A DNA stretch of 64,000 nt from Homarus americanus (GCF_018991925.1 NW_024744462.1:369501-433500); one strand, 5' to 3'; shown: positions 34,623 to 45,603, counted from the first letter of the stretch. A program made the numbers and translations. The notes: generated by a model from the sequence alone, not told the origin.

Positions 34623-35296
34623 TTCCGTCTGTATGCTAATGCAGTGATCTAATTTGTGTTTTTTTAGGTTAATCCATTTGTAAATTAGAAGTATTGCAGC
34701 AGTGAAATTGCCTTTAGATAGTACAAATATTCTCCAATGCTCGAAATGGCGTCGCTCAATAATGTGACGTCTAAAAACATGACGCGGCAACTCGGTGTGG
34801 CAGCCATCCTCGTCACATGTCAGAAGGACTCGTAAATAAATAATGTCTGTATTTGTTTTATAAATCTGATAATTATTAATTCATTTATCAATACTTATTA
34901 GTTTACAAATTAAATAAATATTAAGCCATCATTAGTGCAGAACTTGTGTCCAAACCAGAATTTCTTCATCAAGGGAAAATAATTTGATAGTCGTCCCAAA
35001 AATATATATTTTGCGTGAAAAAATTAGAGTAATTAGTCCTAGTAGTTCATTATATATGAATCTAAAAAATATTTTGATTAATTTGAAAATTTCATTATTT
35101 TTTGTAAATATTCCACATAAGGGACAAATTAACCTAATGATTCAGCTTCACATTCTGAGGAAAACTGTAACTTTTAGGTTATTTCTTGAGCTGTGTTTTA
35201 TTAACTGGTGAAGGTGACGTAATGGTGTCGTGAAGCAGTTCATTTGAAAGAAGGAAATTATAATTATCAAGAAAATTTTAATTTAACCAAGATAAC

Positions 35297-35298
<2 letters not shown>
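34623..35298. other. Unique AT-rich sequence; no gene seen
   Basis: TGACGTCT and ATGGCGTCG motifs occur near 34747-34768. No coding signal. Confidence 0.5.
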
Positions 35299-35329
<31 letters not shown>

Positions 35330-35505
35330 TGAGTTGTGTCACGTGTGAGTGTGTGTACTTGTAAATTTATTGGGGTCTGTGTGCGCGAGCTTTTGTCGGC
35401 GCGTTGGTATGTGTTCATATGTGCGTTTATTGGGTCTTGTGTGAGTGCGTGTGTGTAAGGTATGTACATCTATATGTCTGTCTGTGTGTGTGTGTGTGTG
35501 TGTTA
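35299..35505. repeat. GT-rich region with two (GT)n tracts
   Basis: (GT) at 35299-35329 and 35485-35503 with degenerate GT-rich sequence between. Confidence 0.85.
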
Positions 35506-35684
35506 TAACCCTGTGTGCACCTAGGTCCACATACACATAATAATAACCGCTGTTGTCTGTTTGTGATGTGTTGTGCCCTTGTGTGGTGACGCTTGATTAA
35601 ATTTCCGAATTGCCATCACAAATTCATTTAGGGAGTGTCGTTGTGGAAGAGCAAATATTGACGCATTTTATTAAACGTTCAACC

Positions 35685-35828
35685 CCCCTTCCCCACCTAC
35701 TTTCCCCTTCCCCACCTACTCTCCCCCTCCATCTCCCCTCTCCACCTTCTCCATCCCAATCCCCTTCCAGCCCTAACCCTCCTTTTCCCCCTTCCCCTCC
35801 CCATCCCCCTCCCTCACCCCTCCCCCAA
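35685..35828. repeat. CT/C-rich tract
   Basis: CCCCTTCCCCACCTAC and CCCTCC blocks. Confidence 0.85.
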
Positions 35829-36785
35829 CAATGACGTTTATGCCCATCCGCGTATGAACTAGGCTAGAGGCTCATAGAGGAGTAATGAACGCTTTGAACT
35901 AGTTACGCGTGTAATAAAGCGTTAATATCACTTTTGAACGGCTGTAAGACTGTAATGGGTTCAAAAGGAAAGGCTTTGACCTGTAGTTTCCGCGGGCAAG
36001 TTTTATTAATTCCGGGTTTCATTGATGTCTACCTGCTGGATTTATATTGTGTATAATTGGTGTGTTATAGTAGCAGTAGTAGTGTCTATATTGGCAACAC
36101 AAAGCATCACTATATAGAAAAAGGTTATATTATTTATATATAGGGTGTCCATAATTGATTACCCTAATTACAGACAGTATATAGTTGTATATATACTTTG
36201 ATTTGTATTTCACTAATAAAATTATTGTGTATTACAGATGAATTATAAATTATCTTGAAATCGAATTATTGACAGACAGGTTTGAATTATATGTTAATCT
36301 CGTAAAAGCGTTGGTTATTTTGTTGATATAAGAATCAATTGAAACTTATATAAATTGTGGAATTGGATATGAGAAAATAATTAGAATCAAGGTCACCACT
36401 AATATATAAATCAATATTCATATCAATTGTAAAACCTTTTTTTTTTCATCAAATTATTCCTATCAGTCATGTAATAAAAGTCACTATGGAAGGTTAAACA
36501 ATATAATAACCATGAACGTACAAGAAAAGTTTTGACACAAATTTCATGAAATGGCACCAACACATTTTCAGCATAGTTAATCCATAAAAGTATGAGAGAA
36601 AACGGACGGACTCGGTCGTCGACACACTAACAAAGGCATGAGAGTGTGGGTATTATACTCTAATATTATATATCATTCTGGCTTGTGATTATCACCCTGT
36701 GCCGCTGCGAGGGTTTCAGTGTCACATGTCGGTAAATTAATTAGCTTCGCGCCATATTAATTCATCACACTACAGTAGTCCATGG
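35829..36785. other. Unique AT-rich sequence; no gene seen
   Basis: No conserved coding or RNA-gene signal. Confidence 0.5.
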
Positions 36786-36789
36786 AGTT

Positions 36790-37195
36790 AGCCGAGTTGT
36801 AGGGAATCCCCAGCGCCTCTAGTGGCTGGTGGCGGAGTTATAAGGAGTTAAACAGCGCCTTTGGTGGTTGGTCATGGAGTTATAAGACTTCACAGCTCCT
36901 CGAGTGGCTGGTGACGGAGTTATAAGGCGTTTACAGCTCCTCTGGTGGCTGGTGGCGGAGTTATAAGGAATTAAACAGCGCCTCTGGTGGCTGGTGGCGG
37001 AGTTATAGGGCGTTCACAGCTCCTCTGGTCACTGGTGGCGGAGTTATAAGGAGTTGACAACGCCTCTGGTGGCTGGTGGCGGAGTTATAAGGAGTTCACA
37101 GCGCTTCTGGTGGTTATTGATCAAATTAGGAAATTACAGAGCCTATGGTAGTTAACGGCAAAGTTAAGATTAATAGCGCCCGTGATGATTGAAAG
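36790..37195. repeat. 41-42-bp minisatellite with a GCGCCTCTGGTGGC core (8 good copies)
   Basis: The GCGCCTCT core starts at 36813, 36855, 36895, 36936, 36978, 37019, 37060 and 37101, with two decayed copies after. Each unit continues GGCTGGTGGCGGAGTTATAA. The core on the minus strand (CCACCAGAGGCGC) is one base short of the vertebrate CTCF consensus. Confidence 0.9.
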
Positions 37196-37247
37196 ATGAG
37201 GTAGTTTTCCTTATTTAATTTGTGGATTTGACCAGATTCTTTACTTT

Positions 37248-37248
37248 T

Positions 37249-37303
<55 letters not shown>

Positions 37304-37580
37304 TCTCTGTTTTCGAGTCTCCCTTTTTCACTTCCCCCATTTTAAACCTTCTCCCTTGTCAAAACAACCCCCTACTTTCTTTTTCTCTCTACACTTTCCT
37401 TTTCTAATCTCCCTCCATCCCCCTTTATCATTCATTTCCCTCCCTCATCTCTTTCTCATCTCTTTTTTTTCTTAATCTCTTTGTGTTTTTTTCATTCATG
37501 TTTTCCTTTTATTTCTCTCCTTTGGATCTCTTTCTCTTTTCATTTCTTCGTTTTAATTCCTTTCTCTTTTTCATCTCTTG
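37248..37580. repeat. (TC)26 and following pyrimidine tract
   Basis: TC at 37250-37299, then T/C-rich to about 37580. Confidence 0.9.
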
Positions 37581-37589
37581 TTTGTGAGG

Positions 37590-38070
37590 ACGAGAGATGA
37601 AAGTGAGAGAAGATGGAAAGTGGATGAGAGAGAATGAAAGAGAATTGGATGATGTAAATATGAGGAACTGGAGAAGTAGATGAGAGGAATAAAGAGGAGG
37701 AGGAGAAAAAGTGGACGATAGAGAGAGAGAGAGAACTGGATGAAAGAGAAGGAGGGAGAAGAGAAAGAAGTAGTAATTGTTGAGTGGGAGGCAAGGGAGG
37801 ATGATGAAGTAGATTAGAGGTGATGGGAGGAAGAGGAGGAGGAGGAGGAGGAGAGAGTGTAGGAGGAAGAGTGTGTGGGAGGAAGAAGGAGAGGGAGGAG
37901 AGAGTGTAAGAGGGGGAAGGAAGAGGAGGAGATTGTGGGGGAAGGAAAGAGAGTGTAGGAAAGGCGAGGTGTGGGGGGAAGGGGAAGGAGGAGGGTGGGA
38001 TGGGGGAGGAGAATGTGTGGGGAGGGAAAAATGTGGGGTGTGGGGGAGGGGGGAAGAGAAGGTGTGAGGG
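37590..38070. repeat. Polypurine tract facing the pyrimidine tract
   Basis: GAGAGAATG and GGAGGAAGAGG blocks on the plus strand for about 480 bases. Minus-strand Ser/Pro/Leu frames are shadows. Confidence 0.9.
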
Positions 38071-38287
38071 TAAAGAAACATTTTGTCCTTCCTTGATTAC
38101 TTTCATTCCGTGATCAAGGTGTTCATTAGCGGGTCCTCCGTGCGTCTCCACAGCTCCGGAAATAAAGACAACTTTCTTTCTTAAAATATTTTCTCATTTT
38201 CTTTCTTTCTCTCTCTCGCTCATTCCTTCCTTCGTGACGCCCAGTAGTTGTCAACGCGTCGTTTTGTTTGTATGGCGTGTTGGCTAC

Positions 38288-38290
38288 CTC

Positions 38291-38354
<64 letters not shown>
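38288..38354. repeat. (CT)33 microsatellite
   Basis: Pure CT repeat. Confidence 0.96.
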
Positions 38355-38356
<2 letters not shown>

Positions 38357-38484
38357 AGGGGTATTGTGTGGTTAACATTATTTATTTAGAAAGAAAACAT
38401 AATTAGGAGGTTTATCTAGTACCTATGTCAGTGGCGTAGTTTTTTCTTGTCTTCAATCGCGTAGTTTTTAGTTAGAGTTATTTG

Positions 38485-38488
<4 letters not shown>

Positions 38489-38539
<51 letters not shown>
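38489..38539. repeat. (ATT)17 microsatellite
   Basis: Pure ATT repeat. Confidence 0.95.
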
Positions 38540-38541
<2 letters not shown>

Positions 38542-39406
38542 CACGACAATTCCCGATATCATAAACTACGTCATTTTCAACATTGCTAACAAGCTCCTAA
38601 GTCTCCGTTTCCCCACAAAATTCAACAATGATCATCTCATATAGACTGCAATAATCTGCCCATTTTCCATAGTCTGCAACATTACCCCCATTCCCCATAG
38701 AAGGTAGTGCTCTCCCCATATGCTGCAGCAGTTCCCCCACTTCCCCATGGACTCCGACAAACAGCTTCCGCCCTACATGTCCCATATAATAATCAATGTT
38801 TCACGTCTCTCCCATCCGCCCCTGTAGGCCTCCGCCCTCTCTCCCTCACTCAGTTGATCAATTTATATTCTATGTCCTCGTGCTGTGTGTTGCTCCGCCG
38901 TCTGGCATATTATACGTGAGGCCCATGTTATATGACGCATCGTCCCCCCTGTCATGGCCGCCACCCACCCCACAGCATCCTACACAAACCTCTTATTCAA
39001 AGTCACAAGAATTAATTTCCCTTGTCTACTCTTGTACTTATTGGGGGTGTCCTCCCTTGGGTAATAACAGCACCTCCCCTTCTGCCCTTCGTCGCCGCCT
39101 CGCTCGTGCAATAAGGACGTCTATCTGTTCCCACAGTTGTATCCGGGCGACGGGCGGTGAAGGTGACTCTACAGTAAAGCATATTTCCTCGCCCTCCTTC
39201 CTTAGTGTATGTGAAGGAAAGAAAGTGAGAATAATTCTCCCTTCAACCCTTCGTCGACGCCTCCCACAGTGTAAAACACCATCATAATCCCAAGTATCTC
39301 CTCCCGTATTCAGAGTCACCCTCCTATTTCTACCATAAATTATCTTCTCAGGTGTGTAAGAGAAGTTAACCTAATCTACCTAACCCATCGTCATCGCCTT
39401 CTATGA
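38540..39406. other. Unique sequence just upstream of the EGF exon; no second exon seen
   Basis: A degenerate ~27-bp TTCCCCATAGTCTGCA repeat occurs at 38655-38765. CCCTTCGTCGNCGCCTC occurs twice (39086 and 39246). The 163-codon frame has no recognisable domain. Confidence 0.5.
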
Positions 39407-39435
39407 TCTAATGAGTGACCATTCCTCTCCTACAG
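39407..39435 (+). promoter_or_regulatory. 3' splice site of the EGF exon (branch point, pyrimidine tract, AG)
   Basis: TCTAAT at 39407-39412 fits the yUnAy branch consensus, with the likely branch A at 39411, 24 nt before the AG. A pyrimidine-rich stretch (ATTCCTCTCCTACAG) ends at 39435. The reading frame of the EGF module begins in phase immediately after it. Confidence 0.7.
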
Positions 39436-39574
39436 GGTATCCGAGAGGAAAGAAACGAAGGAAGCTGCAGGAAGCATGACCCTTGCATGAACGGCGGCCG
39501 GTGCTACACGGGAGAGCAGGGCCCCCTCTGTGACTGTTCCCTCGTCGACTACGAAGGTCCCTACTGTGAGAAAG
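39436..39574 (+). CDS. Nrx-1: Internal exon encoding an EGF-like domain, neurexin-1-like (EGF repeat 1)
   Basis: The exon reads 46 codons in phase 0 plus one base. It has six cysteines at exon residues 11, 17, 23, 32, 34 and 44, the full EGF set, with the NGGRC turn at residues 19-23 and the ending DYEGPYCEK at 38-46. The spacing and the ending match what I know of the first EGF repeat of arthropod neurexin-1, between laminin-G/LNS domains 1 and 2. The next exon must supply a codon starting with G, compatible with the Asp/Glu that usually follows CEK there. Neurexins are presynaptic single-pass adhesion proteins that bind neuroligins and other partners. The EGF repeats link LNS domains and are extracellular. 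No calcium-binding EGF signature precedes the first cysteine. The exon is 139 nt (not a multiple of 3), so skipping it alone would shift the frame. Reading past the donor meets TAA at 39598. An in-frame TGA lies just upstream at 39412. Other EGF/LamG proteins (Nrx-IV/Caspr, agrin, perlecan) are less likely alternatives. Confidence 0.78.
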
Positions 39575-39580
39575 GTCAGT
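39572..39580 (+). promoter_or_regulatory. 5' splice site of the EGF exon (AAG/GTCAGT)
   Basis: AAG/GTCAGT matches the MAG/GTRAGT donor consensus except for C at +3. It lies one base after the conserved CEK codons, giving an exon that starts in phase 0 and ends in phase 1. GGTCAGT recurs at 39938 and 40062 in the downstream repeat array. Confidence 0.7.
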
Positions 39581-40160
39581 GTCCCTCTCCCTGTTTATAA
39601 CCCCAGGTAGTAAAAACTCAAGAGGGTGAATTATGAGAAAGGTCTGCCATGAGGGGCATTAAGGGTTCATTATGAGAAAGAATGACGCTGAAGAGTCTGT
39701 AATCTCTCGTTAGATACAATGAGGGAATGAATACAGGTGGTGGTGCTGAGGACACAGGTGAAGAAGATAGGAGTCACTGCTTACTTCCTGTGGTGAATTT
39801 GGAGGGGAAGTGAGGGAGGGGCGGATGGTGTGTTGTGAAGAGGATGAGAGTGTGACAAAAATTCCATTAATAAAGGTTAAGACTTATTATGGTGTTGAGG
39901 TGTGGCGCCATTCTAGACACCAGTGTGGGGGTGATAAGGTCAGTGCTCGCTGCCTCGTTTAAGTTATGAGGTGGAGAGTGAAAAAGTTCCATTATGAAAA
40001 CAGTTATTAATGGTTTTACCGTTGAAGTAAAGGGTCATTTGGACGTAAGTAGGGGCGATTAGGTCAGTACTTGCCCCCCCTGTTTTATGTCCTGGGTTAG
40101 AGGGGCTGAAGGTCCATTACGAAAAAAGGTCATTACTTATTTTCCTGTAGAAGTCTCGGA

Positions 40161-40197
<37 letters not shown>

Positions 40198-40285
40198 GTT
40201 GATAATGTCAGTGGCTGTTCCTCTGTGCAGTACATTGGAGGGGAGGACAAAAACACGTATTGCAAGAAAGGTCACAAGAATTGCC
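39574..40285 (+). repeat. Degenerate ~125-bp tandem array beginning at the exon's splice donor
   Basis: GGTCAGT starts at 39574 (true donor), 39938 and 40062. A TTATGAGAAAGGTC-like block follows 54-57 bases after each (39631, 39992, 40117). TCCATTA at 39863, 39988 and 40113 has a period of exactly 125. A CTGTTTA-like block follows each GGTCAGT by about 15-20 bases. Copies between 39700 and 39860 are decayed, and a (CA)16 at 40164-40195 interrupts the last. Confidence 0.6.
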
Positions 40286-40796
40286 GTATGATGCAACCAT
40301 TGTAATGTCAGCAACAGAGGTAAAAGGCCGAGAATGTGTTGGCAATATAAAGTGATTGGTTGTATAGCGGTCATCAAAAGGTCACGTAAGGTTCATCGAG
40401 AGAGAGAGAGTAGGTAGATAGGTAGGTCAAACTGTGCTGTTAGTTCACTACCCTAAACGAGTTATAAAAAATAAATAAAATAAATAAAACATCGTTATAC
40501 AGAACAGTTCAACAAATGTTTTTCTTTGAATTTAGAAAATGTGTGTATGTATTTTGCACACGATATAAATACCAAAAAAAATCATCACGAAAAGGAAATA
40601 CACATATACAGTATATATATATATTTTTACAGTATATATACAAATACGTTTTCTGTACAACCGAAAAACATTAACTTAGCTAAAGAAAACGCGGGAACGT
40701 AAAACAGTATTGAAAAATTAAGCTTTTGTTGTCTGCTAGTAAATATTGTGTTAAATTTCCTAAACGAGAGAAGCTTACATATTTTCCTACACTGAG
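40286..40796. other. Unique AT-rich sequence; no gene seen
   Basis: Includes short (AAATA)n near 40467-40489 and AT repeats near 40614. Confidence 0.5.
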
Positions 40797-40905
40797 AAGG
40801 AGGAATAGGAAGGAGTAGGAGAAGTAGGAAGAGGGAGGAGAAGTAGGAAGAAGGAAGGAGGAGGAGACGAAAATAAGGACGGATAGGAGGAGGAAGAGGG
40901 GGTGG
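40797..40905. repeat. (GGA/GAA)n purine tract
   Basis: GGAGGAATAGGAAGGAG-type repeat. Confidence 0.85.
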
Positions 40906-41282
40906 TTGCTTGGGGTGAAGCTCGTATGCACACTCTATACACAAATGATCCTTAACAGATGACTTAACCTAACCCACTGCAGTTATGGTTATTTGTGTGT
41001 TGATTTTATTTAGCGTGTAATATCCGGGTCATTAAGCTCTTTTATTTGGGTAGCCATTTTTCCACGGTCATATGCATGTGAAGTGAACCATCCAGGGAGA
41101 TTTATTCACGGGGACGCTCAGGTCGATGAGTTATTTATATATATCAAGTGAATTTTTTTTTCCCTAAACTGCAATATTTTTTCCACCCCAAGAATGTATT
41201 TTGATGTTAGTTAGTTATATGTGGTAATATTTTCCCTTAGAGTTTATTTCTTGGGCTGGTCAAAATAAAAATAAAAAAGATG
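40906..41282. other. Unique sequence; no gene seen
   Basis: No coding or RNA-gene signal. Confidence 0.5.
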
Positions 41283-41349
<67 letters not shown>

Positions 41350-41362
41350 GATTATGATTATG

Positions 41363-41441
<79 letters not shown>
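41283..41441. repeat. (ATT)n with central ATG variant units
   Basis: About 158 bases of ATT with GATTAT variants at 41348-41365. Confidence 0.96.
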
Positions 41442-41639
41442 GTTTTTTATTATATTTATAACCACTTGAGGTTCACAAAATTGAATAAATATACATATCA
41501 AGATTTTTTTGGTGGGGGGTATTTACGAACGCCAAATATTTTTTTTTTTTTTTGCGGTATGATATTTTAACCTTTGGTGTTGGGCAGCGGGCGGACGTAA
41601 GATTAACGACTTAACACTTTAACACTCGTAATAAATCTA

Positions 41640-41930
41640 ATGGCTTCCACCTCCCCCCTTATTACCTCCTCCCTCCTTCTCCTTATGAACCCCTCCTCCC
41701 CCTCACTCTTATGACTTCTTGCTCCTTCCCCCTCTTCCTCCTTCTTATGATTTCCTTCTTTTCTTCCTCCTCCTCCTCCTTATGATTTTCTTCTTCTCTT
41801 CCTCTTCTTTCTCCTGCTCCTCTTTCAGCACCTCTTCCTCCTCCTCTTTTTGCTTCTTCTTGCTCTTATTTTTCTTCCCTCTCTTGGTTTTCCTTCTTCC
41901 TCCTCCTCCTCCTCCTCCAAGGCAGTGCTC
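41640..41930. repeat. CT/TCC-rich tract
   Basis: CTCCTCCTCC and CTTCTTCTC blocks. Confidence 0.85.
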
Positions 41931-42008
41931 TCCTCTGCACGTCTCCTTCGTGTGATCAGGATGGGAGGAAGAGTAAGAGTGAGGTAAACTTTAGTTGAAG
42001 TTCTTGTG

Positions 42009-42420
42009 AGTGAAGTAAGGATGATTGATTTGCACCGGGGTATAGTGAAGTAAGTGTGTTTATGGTGAAGTAAGAGTGTTTAGAGTGAAGTAAGAGTGTT
42101 TATGGTGAAGTAAGAGTGTTTATGGTGAAGTAAGAGTGTTTATGGTGAAGTAAGAGTGTTTAGAGTGAAGTAAGTGTGTTTATGGTGAAGTAAGAGTGTT
42201 TATAGTGAAGTAAGAGTGTTTATGGTAAAGTAAGAGTGTTTAGAGTGAAGTAAGAGAGTTTATAGTGAAGTAAGAGTGTTTATAGTGAAGTAAGAGTGTT
42301 TATGGTGAAGTAAGAGTGTTTATAGTGAAGTAAGAGTGTTCATAGTGAAGTAAGAGTGTTTATGGTAAAGTAAGAGTGTTTATAGTGAAGTAAGGATGAT
42401 TTTAGTTAAGTAAGAAGGCT
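42009..42420 (+). repeat. 20-bp minisatellite of donor-like GTGAAGTAAGAGTG units (about 20 copies)
   Basis: The unit GTGAAGTAAGAGTGTTTATG repeats in exact 20-bp register from about 42050 to 42420, with two earlier copies. Variation is almost only at the TATG/TAGAG/TATAG tail. Each copy contains AAGTAAGAG, a U1-snRNA-like 5' splice-site match. Confidence 0.95.
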
Positions 42421-42736
42421 TATATTGAATTAAGTTCAAGATGAGAGTGTGAAAACTTTTAAGAGTTAAATAGAAAAGTCTTTGCAACTGATATAAGAAC
42501 GTGTGTAAAGTAAGAACGTTTTAAGAGTAAGGTAAGAACGTTTCCAGAGCGCAGTAAGGAAGAAGTTTTAGCTCGTCTCGTGTTGAAGATGCGAACCTAA
42601 ATTGACTATGTGCACTTGATTCGCAATTGAAGGAATTTCGTTGCATTTCACACACTCTCCCACCCCCCCTTCTTTCTCTCTCCTTTACTGCTGAGAAAAG
42701 TAGGTTAGGTTTTGATTTTTGGGGGAAGAGTTCAGT
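42421..42736. other. Decayed flank of the 20-bp array, then unique sequence
   Basis: GTAAAGTAAGAACG and AGTAAGGTAAGAACG remnants persist to about 42555. No gene. Confidence 0.55.
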
Positions 42737-43197
42737 GCCAAAGTGAGGAGGAGGAGGAAGATGGAGGAGGAGGAGGAGGAAGAGAGAGGAGGAGGAGTGG
42801 AGGAGGAGGAGGAGGAGGAAAAGGAGGAGGAGGAGGAGGAGGAGGAGGAGAGAGAGGAGGAGGAGGAGGGAAGAGGTAGGAAGGTGTTTTCATTGTTGTT
42901 ATTATGTGATGGGTTTGGTTTTGCAGTCGTTAAGGTTTTTTGTGTGTGTGTGAGTAGGTGAGGTGATGGCGTGTGTGTGTGTGTGTGTGTGCGTGTGTGT
43001 ATGTGTGTGTAAATAGGGATAAAGAATAAAAAAAATGGATAAGAGATAAGGAGGAGAGTAGGGAAGAGAAAGCGATAAAGACACAGGGATAGAAGGAGAT
43101 GGGGGAAGTAGGAGGAGGAAGGAGGGAGACGGAGAAGTGGAAGATGAGGAGGAAGATGCAGGGGTTGGAGAAGGAGCAGGTAGGAGACAGGGGGGAA

Positions 43198-43228
<31 letters not shown>

Positions 43229-43260
43229 AAGAAGAAGGAGGAGGAGACGGGGGGAGGAAG
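42737..43260. repeat. (GAG)n, (GT)n and (AGA)n purine/GT cluster
   Basis: GAG repeat at 42737-42880, GT repeats at 42940-43010, GA-rich 43020-43190 and AGA at 43198-43240. Confidence 0.92.
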
Positions 43261-43429
43261 AAAAGGTGTTGTAATACCCAACCAGACATTCTTTTTTTTT
43301 GTGGGTCCTTCCTTAACATCGCCATTGTCATCCATCGTGTTGAATTCCTAGCTATTGTCTGTAGTTAAGGTGTAGGTCCATTGTTTAGGGGACTATGGGA
43401 TGAGGGTGAATTAGTCATTGTGGTGGGTG

Positions 43430-43740
43430 TGGAGGAGACTGTGGTGGTGGTAGGTAGGTAGGGGTGGTGTGGAGAATGGATGGTGGTAGGTATTGTGGAA
43501 GGATAGTGGTTGTGGTTGGTTGGGTAGTAAGAAAGCCAGCTGGTGGTAGTGGCGGTGGTAGTGAGCTGAGGTGACTGTGGTAGTGGTTGTGTCGGGTAGT
43601 GAGGGAAATATGAAAAGAGGGTTATATAGGTTGAGAGAATGAGAGGATATAGACAGGAAAGGAAGAGGAAGAGAGTGAATGGGCAGGAAGATAAGTGAGG
43701 TATTAAGACGAGGAGGATGACAAGATGATAAAAAGGTAAG
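43430..43740. repeat. GGT/GTA-rich then GA-rich degenerate tract
   Basis: GTGGTGGTAGG-type triplets to about 43600, then purine-biased sequence. Confidence 0.75.
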
Positions 43741-44603
43741 GAGTAATTAGGCAAAAGGTGTATGCTAAAATGTATGTATATTCAGCATTATATTATTTCA
43801 TTGATTTTATCTTTATTTACTTATTACATATTTCTCTACTTATTTCCCTTATTCTACTTTATTATCGTTTATCTAATTATTATATATTTAGCAACAAGTT
43901 TAGTCTGTGTTATTTTATCGATGTATTTTTTTTTAACACGTGTGTGGTGTAGGCGAGGAGGGGGTGGGGAGGGGGGTGGGGAGGGGGGCATCTTGATTGG
44001 CTACTTGTATTCCTGTAAGCCAGAGGGAAGAGGAAGAGGAGGAGGAGGAAGGAATTGCATTTGTATTGAGAGAGAGAGAGATTCTCTATCATCATTCTTC
44101 TCTTCTCTGTTACTTCTCTCATGTTGATTCTGCTTCATCCTTCTCTTCCCCTTTCTCTTTTAATCTTCTCTCCTCATCCTCCTCTTTCTATTTTTCCCCT
44201 CTTCCCCCTCCACCTGTTTTTATTCTTCCTCCTCCCCTTCCTCTCCCACTCCTCCTCTTCCCCTCTTCCTCCCACTCCTCTTCCCCTCTCCTCCTCCTCT
44301 CCTCTCCATACCTCGCAGCGGTATATGTCAGGATATACACAGAGGGAATTGATATAAATTGATGGTTAACTTTTCTGGCTTGCTATTGGTGGATGGTAAA
44401 GGAAGAGGGAGGAGCCACAGGGAACGAAACGAGGATAGAGAAATAGGATAGGTGGGAGAGGATAGAAACACTGTGGAAAGGGTGGGGAGGGAGGGGTTAA
44501 GATAGATTGATGGATAGATGGCTAGGGAGGGGAAGAGTTAAGTTAGATTGATGGATGGAGGGGATAGAATTACGTGGGGGGAAGGGGGTGTGTGGTGGTA
44601 AAG
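43741..44603. other. AT-rich, then G-rich and CT-rich blocks; no gene seen
   Basis: G-rich block at 43955-43990, GGA block at 44022-44055 and pyrimidine block at 44130-44310. Confidence 0.6.
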
Positions 44604-44604
44604 G

Positions 44605-44637
<33 letters not shown>

Positions 44638-44638
44638 T
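44604..44638. repeat. (GATA)8 microsatellite
   Basis: Pure GATA repeat. Confidence 0.95.
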
Positions 44639-44691
44639 TATAATTATCAAATTCAATTCTAAACTTTGACCACTCATAGCTGACACCCTGA

Positions 44692-44774
44692 TGACGTCAC
44701 AAATCGAACTAAAAACGTCAGGTCACAAATCTTGACTTTCCACAATGCCCTTGAACTCCCACACTATGACGTCA
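44692..44774. promoter_or_regulatory. Two CRE palindromes 75 bp apart
   Basis: TGACGTCAC at 44692 and 44767, with AACGTCAGGTCAC at 44715 between them. Confidence 0.35.
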
Positions 44775-44870
44775 CGAGTCGAAATATCAGGTCATATAAA
44801 TCTTCGAGTTTTCGGGCGACATAACAGCAGCGTCCAAGTCGTTGTTATTTTCAGAGTTAAATGTTTCTGT

Positions 44871-45027
44871 GGCGTGTGTGTGTGTGTGTGTGTGTATGTA
44901 TGTGTGTGTGCGTAGCGTGTGTGTGTGTACTTTATCGTCCTGGAGTCTTGTCTTATATTTGGGTCTTACCTGTATTCCAAAGCCACCTAACTCTAGCCTT
45001 GGATAATTTTGTCAGTATTGATCTTGT

Positions 45028-45068
<41 letters not shown>
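44871..45068. repeat. Two (GT)n microsatellites
   Basis: GT repeats with small variants at 44871-44929 and pure GT at 45031-45068. Confidence 0.93.
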
Positions 45069-45069
<1 letters not shown>

Positions 45070-45496
45070 TCTTGAAATAGCAAGACTTCAGCGACACTTT
45101 CCGTGTACTTAACGTGTAGCCTATGACCCGATTTTAAATTTGACCCTTTTTGACCTTGACCTATGAGTTCATTAACCTCACATGCTCTTTATCTTAACGT
45201 AATTACATCTTGATCTTATATATAACTTATTTAACCTCAAAGTAATTATATATATATAAGTGTATGTTCCGTAAGTCTGAAAAAAACATACCTAAGTGTT
45301 CCGTTAACGTCACAATTAGTTCCTTAAAATTCATTCATGGTGTTTAAAGAATTCTTACGTCAGAGGCGCTGGCTGGAATGCATGTAAATTACCGCTTCCT
45401 GGGTAGCGTCCTCTCAAAACACGACGATTCCATTAAGCAAATTTGGTTTCAGGAGAGGGAGAATGTCTGGTGCTGTGGGTGTGGAGAGAGTGAGGG
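45069..45496. other. Unique AT-rich sequence; no gene seen
   Basis: No coding signal. Confidence 0.5.
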
Positions 45497-45603
45497 GTGG
45501 GTGGGTGGGTGGGTGGGTGGGGAGGTGTAGTAGTAGTAATAGTAAGTATAATGGTAGTAGGTGTGGTAGTTTTCAAGATTTGTCGTAGGTGAGTTATATG
45601 ATG

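Noticed and set aside
36120..36165. ATATAGGGTGTCC motif resembling a mariner-type terminal repeat
   Set aside because: No matching inverted terminal repeat, TA duplication pair or transposase remnant was found nearby.
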